From NCBI GenBank assembly GCA_937911045.1, contig CALEPX010000039.1, forward strand, positions 11,766 to 75,765: a stretch of DNA of 64,000 nt, given 5' to 3'. This DNA comes from an uncultured Fretibacterium sp. GTDB lineage: Bacteria; Synergistota; Synergistia; Synergistales; Aminobacteriaceae. The notes under the pieces were generated by a model, which was given only the letters and a program-made list of their open reading frames with translations, searched no databases and had not been told where the DNA came from. Shown here in pieces: positions 1 through 9,106 of the stretch (positions within the stretch are counted from its first letter, which is position 1; each line of letters opens with the position of its first letter). The translations under genes were made by a program, and so were the position numbers.

Positions 1-10
1 AGGCAGAGTT

Positions 11-3000
11 ATGAGAAAAATTTGCGTTTTAATAATCGTATTGTTGTTTTTTGTTCCGTCAGCTTTGTCTGCCCCGAAAGATTGGCCAGCTCCCTGGGAT
101 AAGACAACAACTCTTAAAATAGGCGGGTATAACCCATTTTTAGATCCTAATCACGGTACTGGCGGAACATGGGAACAAGGTAAAACAGGAGCTAAATATA
201 GCGTGGATTTTATCGGAAACGGTGGAGAAACTTTGTACGCTCCCGTAAGTGGTCGAATAGTTTGTTGCAATTTCAGTCCTGAAATGACGGCTAAGGGATC
301 ATGCGGCAACGGTCACGGAACTTACGGTAATCACATTATCATAAAACCAGACGAGGATAGCGACAGCACTCCCTACGGTGGTTACACTTTCATCATGGCT
401 CACATGAACGACAACTCAACATCAATCACGTTTAGAGAAGATCCTCTGGGGAAGAGCGGCGGTTACAGCGGCTACAGAGTTGAAAAGGGCGATCAAGTCG
501 GCTACGTTGGTAGGACAGGTGGCTGGACAGACTATCACCTGCATTTTGAGTTAATTGCCAGACCTGTCAGCGAGTTCATAAATATGAAACTGTTCGGAAT
601 AACTGAAGAGCAGTTCAAAAATAAGGCAGCAATCTCAGGAGGTTTCGTGCAAAATATCGAACTTTTCATCAACACGACCGAACTTCCTGTTGGGATCGTT
701 GATGGAAATTATGAGGCTGCGATTGAAGTTGCAAGTAATGTCCCGGACAAACCGTATAATCTCACGTGCGAAAATTTACCCGCCGGATTTCAAATCAAAG
801 ACAACGTAATTTCTGGAAAGCCCAAGAAAGCTGGCAATTATTCCGTAACTCTCAAAGCGATTTACGCGGGAAATTCTGAGGGGATCGAGATTATCAACGC
901 TCAGAAAGTTCTGAATCTTTACGTTGCGTCAAAACCTGAAATTATCACCAGCAAAATTACGGACGCAATCGTGAATGAACCATATTCGGCAAAATTCGAG
1001 GTCAAGTACGATAAATTTCGCAGCGGCATTCGGGCAGAAATTACGCCGGTAACGTTTGATAGTTTGGAAGTTTTCTCGCAATCTGAGGGCAGCGTCACTT
1101 TCGAGGCAAAACGAACTTTCGCACAAGCCGCAAAATACACGTTCGAACTCGTGATTAACGATTCTCAGGATTCAAGCGTAAATGTCAGAAAATCTTTCAC
1201 GCTCAACGTCAACGAGCCAGCTCCAATAGCTCCGACAATCACAACAAGCGTTATCAAAGACGGAGTTGTAGACGAGAATTTCGGATCGTATGTTTTGCGC
1301 GCTGATGGAACTCAACCGATTACGTGGTCAAAATCAGGAAGTTTGCCCAAGGGTTTGGAACTCTCGTCCGAAGGTGTCATAACTGGTACTCCGACTAAAG
1401 CCGGGACAAGCACTTTCACGATCAAAGCCTCGAACTCCGCGAAAAAATCTGCGTCGAAGAAATTTTCGATCACAATTCGCGAGAAACCCGTCATAAAATC
1501 CGCAAATCCCGCAAACGCTACTGACGGGAAAAGTTTCAATCATACGTTCACGCTTACAAAAGGCACAAAGCCAATAACATGGTCGTTAATAAATGCTGCG
1601 TTGCCGAATAATTTCACGTTTGATGCGTCGAAAGGCAAATTATCCGGAACTCCTAACAAAGTCGGCACGTTTAACTTCACGATTCGCGCGGAAAATATGG
1701 CTGGCAGTGATGAGCAAAATTTCTATCTCAGAGTGAACGCCGTAAAACCCGTAATCAAAACTTCCAAACTCCCCGATGGCTACGAAAACACGGAATATCC
1801 TACGCAAATTCTGGAAATTTCCAAGGGCACGAAGCCGGTTGTCTGGTCGATTGCGTCCGGAAGATTGCCCAACGATTTGAGCTTGTCTCCCGAAGGAATC
1901 GTCACTGGCACTCCGACTGAAACCGGAACATTTTCGATCACATTCAAGGCTGAGAATAATTTCGAGAATAACGATCCGTACTCAGGCACGAAAAAAATCT
2001 CGCTCAAGATTAAGCCCGAAAAACCCGTTATCACAACTACGTCAATCAGAGACGCAAGCGCTGATGTGCAATACGAGCCGTTCCAGCTTCAGGCAACAGG
2101 TTCGGGAATTACATGGTCAAAATCAGGAAACTTTCCCTCGGGATTAAGTTTAAGCAAATCCGGAATAATCTCAGGCACTCCGAAAAAAGCCGGCACTTAC
2201 TCGTTCACAATCACAGCCAAAAACACCAGTGGCTCAGATCCAAGAAAATTTACGCTCACAGTCAGGGGAGTTGCTCCGGTAATCAACACGGACGCGAATT
2301 TGCCGAACGCTACAGTCGGGAAAAGTTACACGCTGCAAATGCAGGCAACTGGCACAAAAGCGATCACATGGTCAGCTGAGAATTTGCCAGAGGGTGTTTC
2401 GATTGGTAAGACTAATGGCAAAATCACCGTCAAAACCAAAAAATCCGGCGTGTTCACATTTACGGTCATTGCGACAAATATTGCCGGCTCAGACAGAAAA
2501 TTATTCAGGCTCAAATCGTTTGAAGCTCCGAAAATCACTTCAAAAGCCGATTTGGGAAAAATTGCTGCGAGTGCGTATCAGGAAATTCAGCTTTCTGCAA
2601 CAGGAACTACTCCGATCAGCTGGACAATTACGAAGGGAAAATTGCCGTTGGGTCTGTCATTTTCTGACGAGGGCATGATTAAGGGCATTCCGTTTGAAGT
2701 GGGCAAATATTCGTTCACGGTTCGAGCCTCAAACGATGTCGGCATAGCAACACAGAACGCTAAAATCACCGTCACAGCTCCAACACTCACGATCACAACT
2801 TCAGAACTCCAAGCTACAGAAGGCGTTGAAATTTCAGAGAAACTCGCTGCTTCAGGTACACCGCCGATAGAATGGTCACTTGCGCTTCTGAACTCGCTGC
2901 CGAAAAATCTTGTGCTGTCGAATGACGGAACGATCACCGGAACGCCTGCAAAATCCGGCAAATATTCGTTTACGGTCAAAGCGAAGGATTATTACAAAAC

Positions 3001-5227
3001 GACGGTATCTAAAAAAATCACGCTCACAGTCAAAGACCCCGAAGCCGAAGAAATTTACGAAAAGGGCGCGTTACCTAACGGGATCATTGGCACGCCGTAC
3101 AGCGTCAAAGTTGCTCCGTCAACCGATGAGAGAGTTTGGCAAGTTTGGAGCGGAGGTTTGCCGAGTGGGATATTTCTTTCACCGAAAGGAATAATTCACG
3201 GAACGCCGCAATATGTCGGAGAACATAATTTCCAGTTGAGAGCAACAGATGTTTACGGGAATAGCACTTATCCAAAATTTACGCTCAAAGTTACGGGTGC
3301 GCTTGAAATTCTCACGACAGAACTTCCAGACGCGACTATTGGCGAGAGTTACGACGTGAAACTCGAAATCAACAGCACACTTCCGTATATTTGGGAACGT
3401 TATAGTGGAAGTTTACCGACGGGATTGTTCTTGTCACCGAAGGGCGAGATTCACGGAACACCGCAATATGCCGGAGAATATAATTTCCAGTTGAGAGCGA
3501 GAAATATTTACGGCACGAGCGTTTATTCTCAGACTTTTACGATCAACGTTCACGGCGATTTGGAAATCGTAACTAAATCGCTACCGGGTGCGAATGTTGG
3601 TGAACCTTACTCAGCACAGCTTGAAATCAACAGCACACTTCCGTACACATGGCAAGTTTATAGCGGAAGTTTGCCGACTGGATTGTTCCTTTCACCGAAA
3701 GGCGAAATTCACGGAACACCGCAATATGCCGGAGAATATAATTTCAGGTTGCAAGCGGAGAATATTTACGGCAGGAGCGTTAATCAGGATTTTACGATCA
3801 ACGTTGGCGGAGAGAGTTCTAAGACTCCGTACGTTAATCTCCCTCAGTTTGACGCGAAAATTCTCACGGAATCATTACCCGTTGGACGTGTCGGAAAATA
3901 TTACGAGTTCAAACTCGAAGCAAATGCCGATGATTTGATATGGTCAGATCATTATTTGCACTATTATGGTCTGACACTCGCACGTGACGGAACGATTTCA
4001 GGAACGCCGACCAGCGGAACTTCTAATTCGGGAAAAATATACGTTTACGCGTTCGACAAATACGGTCGTTCTGCGAGTAAAATTTTCAAGCTTGTAATTG
4101 AGGGTGATGTCGCAATTTCTTCAGACGCAGAATTGCCCGTTGGAACTGTCGGTAAACCTTACAAATTCAAGCTGACAGGAATTGGCGATGATTTGACATG
4201 GTCAGAGAGTCCTAATAATAACGATTATGACTATCATCTTGGTATTTATAATTATTCTCTGCACCGTTATGGTTTGACACTCGCACCAGACGGGACGATT
4301 TCAGGAACGCCAACAGTTTCGACTTGGGGTTGGGAAACATCGATATGGGTTGAAGCGCTCGACAAATACAGTAATTATGTGAGTAAAGATTTCAAGCTTG
4401 TAATTAAGGATAGTGGTCTCGCAATTTCTACGGACGAATTGCCCGTTGGAACTGTCGGTAAACCCTACAAATTCAAGCTAACAGGAATTGGCGATGATTT
4501 GACATGGTTAGATGAGCGTTCTTCCATGCGCGATCGCTGGGGTAATTATTATGAGTATTCTTTACTGTATTATGGTCTGACACTCGCACAAGACGGGACG
4601 ATTTCAGGAACGCCGACCCAAACAACTTCAGGAACATCGATATCCGTTCGAGCGATCGACAAATACGGTTTTTGTTCTGCGAGTAAAGAGTTCAAGCTTG
4701 TAATCAACGGCAGCTCTTCGGATTACGCAACAAAAGACGGTTCGGCAGCAGGCGATGAACACGGCAACGGAGGCGGTCACGCAAAACTCGATGACGAATC
4801 CCCGGAAAATTACAGCGATGAAAATCTCGACGAGCGTGAGAAAGCATCTCCCGAGAAAGAATCTCCCGAACTTGAAAGCGGACTCGGTGTAATAATTTTT
4901 GGTTCAGAACGTGAATTGACCGAAGAAATTGCGAACAGTATTGACGGTTACGAAATTATTGCTGTTCTGCCTGAGATTAGAGTTTCGGAGTCAGGCTTGT
5001 ACGACCTGAATGATCGTGAAATTGAGCTTGACGAGAACGCAACGATTGATTCGAAGCTGTATTATTTCGCGTTCAGTTCAGAGCCGTCAGAGAATGACGA
5101 GATAATCGAATTTTACGACAAGACCGGCGCGGAAATTGAGTCTGTTCCGGAAGAGCGCGTAATAAAAATTTCTGCGTGGTTCAGTGCAGGAGCAATTTAC
5201 AAACCAGTGATAGCGATCAAACGTTGA
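11..5227 (+). CDS. Giant secreted M23-peptidase-like protein with ~15 Ig-like repeats
   Basis: 1738 aa. Residues 1-20 look like a signal peptide (MRKIC, hydrophobic core, ALSA). Residues 60-185 resemble a lysostaphin-type M23 endopeptidase: YSVDF (D66), MAHM (H131) and HLHFE (H176, H178). The usual His four residues before D66 is Lys62, although H48 could serve as the ligand, so activity is uncertain. From ~220 to ~1560 there are about 15 Ig-like (He_PIG-type) repeats of ~80-90 aa, each with a 'LP.G.....G.I.GTP...G.Y.F' core; those encoded at ~3060-4710 are the most alike. An acidic linker and a ~100-aa C-terminal domain end the protein. It is probably exported and surface- or wall-associated. 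The last 64 codons are duplicated, inverted, at 53676-53868. The window begins 10 bases upstream, so the promoter is not visible. Confidence 0.8.
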   Translation: MRKICVLIIVLLFFVPSALSAPKDWPAPWDKTTTLKIGGYNPFLDPNHGTGGTWEQGKTGAKYSVDFIGNGGETLYAPVSGRIVCCNFSPEMTAKGSCGNGHGTYGNHIIIKPDEDSDSTPYGGYTFIMAHMNDNSTSITFREDPLGKSGGYSGYRVEKGDQVGYVGRTGGWTDYHLHFELIARPVSEFINMKLFGITEEQFKNKAAISGGFVQNIELFINTTELPVGIVDGNYEAAIEVASNVPDKPYNLTCENLPAGFQIKDNVISGKPKKAGNYSVTLKAIYAGNSEGIEIINAQKVLNLYVASKPEIITSKITDAIVNEPYSAKFEVKYDKFRSGIRAEITPVTFDSLEVFSQSEGSVTFEAKRTFAQAAKYTFELVINDSQDSSVNVRKSFTLNVNEPAPIAPTITTSVIKDGVVDENFGSYVLRADGTQPITWSKSGSLPKGLELSSEGVITGTPTKAGTSTFTIKASNSAKKSASKKFSITIREKPVIKSANPANATDGKSFNHTFTLTKGTKPITWSLINAALPNNFTFDASKGKLSGTPNKVGTFNFTIRAENMAGSDEQNFYLRVNAVKPVIKTSKLPDGYENTEYPTQILEISKGTKPVVWSIASGRLPNDLSLSPEGIVTGTPTETGTFSITFKAENNFENNDPYSGTKKISLKIKPEKPVITTTSIRDASADVQYEPFQLQATGSGITWSKSGNFPSGLSLSKSGIISGTPKKAGTYSFTITAKNTSGSDPRKFTLTVRGVAPVINTDANLPNATVGKSYTLQMQATGTKAITWSAENLPEGVSIGKTNGKITVKTKKSGVFTFTVIATNIAGSDRKLFRLKSFEAPKITSKADLGKIAASAYQEIQLSATGTTPISWTITKGKLPLGLSFSDEGMIKGIPFEVGKYSFTVRASNDVGIATQNAKITVTAPTLTITTSELQATEGVEISEKLAASGTPPIEWSLALLNSLPKNLVLSNDGTITGTPAKSGKYSFTVKAKDYYKTTVSKKITLTVKDPEAEEIYEKGALPNGIIGTPYSVKVAPSTDERVWQVWSGGLPSGIFLSPKGIIHGTPQYVGEHNFQLRATDVYGNSTYPKFTLKVTGALEILTTELPDATIGESYDVKLEINSTLPYIWERYSGSLPTGLFLSPKGEIHGTPQYAGEYNFQLRARNIYGTSVYSQTFTINVHGDLEIVTKSLPGANVGEPYSAQLEINSTLPYTWQVYSGSLPTGLFLSPKGEIHGTPQYAGEYNFRLQAENIYGRSVNQDFTINVGGESSKTPYVNLPQFDAKILTESLPVGRVGKYYEFKLEANADDLIWSDHYLHYYGLTLARDGTISGTPTSGTSNSGKIYVYAFDKYGRSASKIFKLVIEGDVAISSDAELPVGTVGKPYKFKLTGIGDDLTWSESPNNNDYDYHLGIYNYSLHRYGLTLAPDGTISGTPTVSTWGWETSIWVEALDKYSNYVSKDFKLVIKDSGLAISTDELPVGTVGKPYKFKLTGIGDDLTWLDERSSMRDRWGNYYEYSLLYYGLTLAQDGTISGTPTQTTSGTSISVRAIDKYGFCSASKEFKLVINGSSSDYATKDGSAAGDEHGNGGGHAKLDDESPENYSDENLDEREKASPEKESPELESGLGVIIFGSERELTEEIANSIDGYEIIAVLPEIRVSESGLYDLNDREIELDENATIDSKLYYFAFSSEPSENDEIIEFYDKTGAEIESVPEERVIKISAWFSAGAIYKPVIAIKR

Positions 5228-5310
5228 TTTGCGCAAAAAAAATTCCCCTCGCAGCAACTTCACGGGGGGAAGATTTTTCTCTCACGAAATTATTTCTTCG
5301 GGCAAGGCAC
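5035..5310 (+). repeat. Left copy of ~280-bp inverted repeat
   Basis: Reverse complement matches 53585-53868. It covers the last ~64 codons of the giant gene, the terminator hairpin and ~25 bp matching the 3' end of the RND pump gene (GTGCCTT.CCCGAAGAAATAA on the minus strand). The copies differ only by a short indel beside the terminator stem and one base near the outer edge. At 5307-5310 the GTGC shared with cas5d marks the junction to the cas5d remnant. Confidence 0.93.
5237..5277. terminator. Bidirectional rho-independent terminator
   Basis: An A-run, TTCCCC stem, ~16-nt loop, GGGGAA stem and T-run follow the stop of the giant gene. The same hairpin is present inverted at 53626-53668, downstream of the RND pump. 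Confidence 0.75.
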
Positions 5311-5412
5311 AGTGAAACCCACTGACATTCACGCACTGCCAAGAAAATATCACGTTTTTCGTCACCGGCTCGGTAAATAGAGCATAGTCTCCCAAACTTC
5401 GAACTCAAACAT
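5308..5412 (-). pseudogene. Broken cas5d remnant beside cas3
   Basis: On the minus strand, 12 nt after the cas3 stop, an ATG opens MFEFEVW. With a one-base frameshift repaired it continues GDYALFTEPVTK, matching residues 8-24 of the intact Cas5d at 54382. It then jumps to KRDIFLAVRECQ, matching residues 133-144. About 108 codons are missing between the two, with a short A-rich microhomology (GAAAA) at the join. Similarity stops at Cys150, where the sequence becomes the 3' end of the RND gene plus terminator. Bases are clearly diverged from the intact gene (for example TTACCGAGCCGGTGACG against TCACAGATCCTGTTACG), so this is not a fresh duplicate. It is probably the original downstream partner of cas3. 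Confidence 0.82.
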
Positions 5413-5424
5413 GTTTCGCTATAT

Positions 5425-7842
5425 CTATATTATGAAATCCTCTACGTTATAATCTTCCGGCACAGTCACGCCAGTTTCGTCATCATACGCTGCTGCTGAC
5501 AAAATCAACACTTTGTAATTCTCGTTGCTTGGGTATGCTTCAAGAAATCCGTTTTCAATCAGCGAATTTTTCTGCCCTTCGTAAATATTCACTGCGTACT
5601 GCTGCAAATCCTGTATCTTCCCGTACGCTTTGAATATCTTGTATTTATCGCTCAATTCCGAACGTAACGCATCGATTTTCTCCCGCCCTTCAGCGTATGG
5701 CACAAGAACATCGTATGTATTATCGTCAAATACCTGAAAATCTTCCGCGACTTTCTTGAACGGAACATGTAGAAAATACGCTTTGTCTGTTTCGGAAACA
5801 GATGAGTTCTCGTTAGCAAGCAGGTTCGCCAAGTATAAACCTTTCACCGGATAAGCGAGATTTGCTTGTTCATGCTTGTATAACTTCCCATAGAACAATT
5901 TCACAGCTTCGTCGCCGATTAGGTCATTTCGGATTTCCCCGTTAGAACTATTCATCACTTCAAGAGTGCAGTCTTGAGCATTTTTTATATCCGGAAGTTT
6001 CGTTAGGCTTTTGCTCTCGTCTTTGAGTTTTACCACGAAGAATTTGCCGGCATTTCCGTATTCATTGCTTCTGTTACAGCGTCCAGCAGCTTGAGCCAGA
6101 TTATCTACACCTGCCACTACACGAATTACTCGTTCAAACGAGAAATCTATTCCTGCTTCAACCAACTGCGTAGAAATACACATTACTTTCCCTGACTTGC
6201 TTTCTCGCACTGAGTCCAATCGCGCCTTCACATCATCAAGAACACGTGTTCTATGAGCCTTGCACATCGACGTTGACAAGTGAAAAATTTCTATGCCAGC
6301 TTCATCGTGCAGCCTATTTTTCGCCATTCGATAAATATCGCGTGCTTCACGTTTCGTGTTGCATATCAGCAAGACCGAGCTACATTCGGAGATTTGTTCA
6401 CAGCAAAAATCAGCGCATTCATCAAAACTCATTCCGCAAGAATCTATCTTGTCTATAATTTCAGCTCTCTTGAACAAGTCTTTCTGAGAGTGATTCAGCT
6501 TTACCATATCTTCAGGTTCGGAATATATCACGGGCCATTTCACCTTGCCGAAAACAGGCTGTGTCGCCGAAGAAAGTATGAACGTAGTATTGCAAAATTC
6601 CGCGAAAAAATTCACCGCCATATTAAACATGTAAATTATTTTCAACGGTAATGATTGTATCTCGTCGATTATCACGATTGAATTTACAAGTGCCTGCATA
6701 CGTCCAATCTGTGAAGTCTTGTTAGCAAAAAGCACATCCAAAAACTGAACCAGCGTAGTTATGACTACCGGCGAATCCCAAGATGCAGCTAACAGTTCGT
6801 AATTATCAAGAGCCTCTGCGCTTTTGGATTTTTCCTGCAAAACGTTCGAATGATGTTCAAAAATGTATTCTTCATTGCTTATGTGTTCTCGAATAACCTT
6901 TGCATTCTGATCCAAGATGCTCAAGAGCGGGATTACTACGATTATGCGTTTTTTACAATATTTTGCGGCGTGAGCGTAGGCATATCTGAGAAGCGAAAGA
7001 GTTTTTCCGCCACCTGTCGGGACATTGAGCTTATAAATTCCCGAGGGATTTTCGGCGAAAGCTTTGCACTGTTCCGAGATATTTCTGCGCACATCACTGA
7101 GAGCATTCTTGGGTAGAGCGTCTAACTTTTCCTCCAGCAAATTCAGTTCCTGCTGCCAATCCGGTTTTAGTGATTTATGTCTTGGCTGCCTCATAAATTC
7201 TATCGTATCTCTACGATCTGCGTATATAATCGACGAGAGCAATAACCGACACAACATGCTTATACAGAAATATGCCATACGCTTGCTCTCTTGAGTTTTG
7301 GGCAAAAAGTTCTCGCAAGTGTCGTGAAAAATTTTGAAATCAGATGCGGATTTCTTGAAAAGCGATTTCAGTTCTTCTTGCGCACAGACTTGCTCAGAAA
7401 ACCCGTTCACAGATTCTTCGTAGCATATAGATTTTCTATCACAATTCAATCTATATATGAATCCGTTATTCTTTCCGTCAGGCTTGTAATCCAGTCCGCA
7501 GCAGTCGAACATACCATGATGTGAACCTGCCGCGAACGATAATATTTCAGCGAACAAGTACTCAAACGGATTATTATTCTGCAGCAAATGAAAATTTTCC
7601 AGTATCCAGATCACTGCCGCGAAAGTGTGATTAACGGAACCTCGAATAGCATTCTCATCGCGTAAATATTCTTGAAAGTCTGTTTTTGCTTTACCCATGT
7701 CGTGCAACAAACCGCCGCAACGAGCCATGTCGCTAAAAATAGTTCCATCCAGAGCACTGCAAGCGTAACTGGCTACATTAAAACTGTGATCCTTCAGAGA
7801 TTGCTGCCTGTTTTCCTGTGATATGTGCGCTAAATACATCAT
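5425..7842 (-). CDS. cas3: Type I-C CRISPR helicase-nuclease Cas3
   Basis: 805 aa, full length for I-C Cas3. The N-terminal HD nuclease domain has LLHDMGKA (H47-D48) and the SHHG motif (H108-H109). The SF2 helicase follows with Walker A VPTGGGKT (274-281), DEIQ box (393-396), a SSATQP motif, and TQLVEAGIDF and QAAGRCNR motifs near 570-600. Cas3 is recruited by Cascade to unwind and degrade target DNA. In canonical I-C loci cas3 lies just upstream of cas5d on the same strand. Here it is ~46.5 kb from cas5d and on the opposite strand, with a cas5d remnant 12 nt past its stop. It has its own promoter at 7876-7905. ATG start chosen; an A/G-rich stretch (AAAAGGAAAAG) precedes it. Confidence 0.95.
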   Translation of the reverse strand: MMYLAHISQENRQQSLKDHSFNVASYACSALDGTIFSDMARCGGLLHDMGKAKTDFQEYLRDENAIRGSVNHTFAAVIWILENFHLLQNNNPFEYLFAEILSFAAGSHHGMFDCCGLDYKPDGKNNGFIYRLNCDRKSICYEESVNGFSEQVCAQEELKSLFKKSASDFKIFHDTCENFLPKTQESKRMAYFCISMLCRLLLSSIIYADRRDTIEFMRQPRHKSLKPDWQQELNLLEEKLDALPKNALSDVRRNISEQCKAFAENPSGIYKLNVPTGGGKTLSLLRYAYAHAAKYCKKRIIVVIPLLSILDQNAKVIREHISNEEYIFEHHSNVLQEKSKSAEALDNYELLAASWDSPVVITTLVQFLDVLFANKTSQIGRMQALVNSIVIIDEIQSLPLKIIYMFNMAVNFFAEFCNTTFILSSATQPVFGKVKWPVIYSEPEDMVKLNHSQKDLFKRAEIIDKIDSCGMSFDECADFCCEQISECSSVLLICNTKREARDIYRMAKNRLHDEAGIEIFHLSTSMCKAHRTRVLDDVKARLDSVRESKSGKVMCISTQLVEAGIDFSFERVIRVVAGVDNLAQAAGRCNRSNEYGNAGKFFVVKLKDESKSLTKLPDIKNAQDCTLEVMNSSNGEIRNDLIGDEAVKLFYGKLYKHEQANLAYPVKGLYLANLLANENSSVSETDKAYFLHVPFKKVAEDFQVFDDNTYDVLVPYAEGREKIDALRSELSDKYKIFKAYGKIQDLQQYAVNIYEGQKNSLIENGFLEAYPSNENYKVLILSAAAYDDETGVTVPEDYNVEDFII

Positions 7843-7875
7843 GATTTCTTTTCCTTTTCAAAATTTATCACCGTG

Positions 7876-7905
7876 ATTATACAGGACAAATCACCATCTA
7901 AGCAA
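7876..7905 (-). promoter_or_regulatory. Probable sigma70-type promoter of cas3
   Basis: On the minus strand TTGCTT, an 18-nt spacer and a perfect TATAAT lie ~35-60 nt upstream of the cas3 ATG. An own promoter would let cas3 be expressed although it is separated from the cascade operon. Confidence 0.6.
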
Positions 7906-8032
7906 CATATTTGAGGCGTAATTTTCTCTTAATCCGGATATTTTGAGTGCAAAACTTCGAACCAGAATCTCACATCGTAAGCTGGCGATAATATTTCATC
8001 GTGAACTCATTCACTCAATCTTGACAAATTCG

Positions 8033-8067
8033 CAAAAAGCATTCCCCGAAAAATTTCCGAGAAATGC
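8033..8067 (-). terminator. Terminator of tmRNA
   Basis: On the minus strand GCATTTCTCGG, a short loop and CGGGGAATGC form a G-U-tolerant stem followed by TTTTT. It lies ~45 nt beyond the tmRNA 3' end. Confidence 0.65.
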
Positions 8068-8109
8068 TCTGAATATATTTCCAACTCGAACTTGTCGAGA
8101 TTATCTTCT

Positions 8110-8465
8110 GGTGGAGGCGGGGAGAATCGAACTCCCGTCCAACGTGGGCCAATCGTGATGGCGCTACAAGCTTAGTTTCCTTTGAATTGTCGTCGGGGAT
8201 TTGGCAGAAAACAACCGTCCCGTTCCAAGATTTCTTAACTTAGGCGCGTGAACAAAATCCGATTACACGCGGGGCATCTGTCTAAATTGACACCTTAGGC
8301 GAACCGACAGAAAAATTCTGCCCTCGGCGTAGCTGGCAACTAGGCCGCTAATGCATAATTATTTTCGACATTTATTGTCTTGCCCGAAGTTTTACGAGTG
8401 ATTACAGACTTTCCTCGGCTTGCTCCTTCAGACCCTCCATCACGCTGTCGAAACCTGTCGCCCCC
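8110..8465 (-). ncRNA. ssrA: tmRNA (ssrA)
   Basis: The 5' end GGGGGCGACAGGTTTCGAC and the 3' end with a T-arm (GGGAGTTCGATTCTCCC) and terminal CCACCA are characteristic. The tag reading frame ends VENNYALAA followed by TAG (8340-8342); the exact resume codon is not fixed here. tmRNA with SmpB rescues ribosomes stalled on broken mRNAs and tags the nascent chain for proteolysis. It starts 7 nt after the smpB stop on the same strand. Confidence 0.96.
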
Positions 8466-8472
8466 AAAATTA

Positions 8473-8973
8473 TTATTCATAACGTCCACTGTCACGAATC
8501 GCCCGTGCAATATTGCGTTTCGCATCTCGTTCTGCCATCGCGTCACGCTTATCATACGAAGTTTTGCCGCGAACTAGTCCTAACTCAACTTTAGCGCGCT
8601 TCCCGTCCTTCACGTAAACACTCAGCGGAACTAACGTCAATCCCTTCTCACGAATTTTGCTGCGTAAGCGAATGATCTCGTGCTTGTGCATCAACAATTT
8701 TCGATCACGTTCGGGTTCATGATTGTAATACGTCCCCTTTTCGTACGGCGAAATGTGAACTCCCTCAAGCCACAACTCACACTTCGAATCAATTGACGCG
8801 TAAGAATCTTTCAGGTTCAAATTCCCGGCGCGAACACTCTTGATCTCCGTGCCAGTCAAAACAATCCCACACTCAAAAGAATCTATCACGAAATAATCAT
8901 GACGTGCCTTGCGATTCTGCGCAACAGTTTTGTTATTATTTTTACTCTTACCAACTCCGTTCGTATTCTTCAT
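8473..8973 (-). CDS. smpB: SsrA-binding protein SmpB
   Basis: 166 aa from the internal ATG (MKNTNG). The frame is open 12 codons further upstream, but that extension is not part of the family. Diagnostic stretches are ARHDYFVIDSFECGIVL.GTEIKS (OB fold), NLKDSYA, the HEPERDRKLLMHK motif and the basic C-terminal tail with DKRDAMAERDAKR. It binds tmRNA and delivers it to stalled ribosomes; the gene abuts ssrA, a common arrangement. Confidence 0.96.
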   Translation of the reverse strand: MKNTNGVGKSKNNNKTVAQNRKARHDYFVIDSFECGIVLTGTEIKSVRAGNLNLKDSYASIDSKCELWLEGVHISPYEKGTYYNHEPERDRKLLMHKHEIIRLRSKIREKGLTLVPLSVYVKDGKRAKVELGLVRGKTSYDKRDAMAERDAKRNIARAIRDSGRYE

Positions 8974-9037
8974 GACACGAAATTTACAACAAATCTCGAA
9001 CTTTGTCAATTATTTTCGAATTTCGCAATTTTCACGC

Positions 9038-9065
9038 AAAAGTTTTCGAGTTCGTCCGCCGATAT
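9038..9065 (+). promoter_or_regulatory. Sigma28 (FliA)-like promoter of fliD
   Basis: AAAAGTTT, 12 nt, GCCGATAT. This is close to the flagellar class 3 consensus TAAAGTTT-N11-GCCGATAA, with a perfect GCCGATA. It lies ~40 nt upstream of the fliD start, which has CAGGAGG at 9091. Confidence 0.65.
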
Positions 9066-9106
9066 TCAAGTCAGGATATTTTTTACAAAACAGGAGGTTA
9101 AAATCT

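Noticed and set aside
11..600. Inactive M23 peptidase because of Lys62
   Set aside because: The zinc His can lie further upstream in this family and H48 is available, so loss of activity is not supported.
5217..5408. 63-codon minus-strand reading frame after cas3
   Set aside because: It is a composite of the cas5d remnant, the RND gene end and the terminator, not a gene.
8909..9106. Upstream in-frame extension of fliD
   Set aside because: It overlaps smpB antisense and the sigma28-like promoter; the FliD family begins at 9107 where a ribosome site is present.
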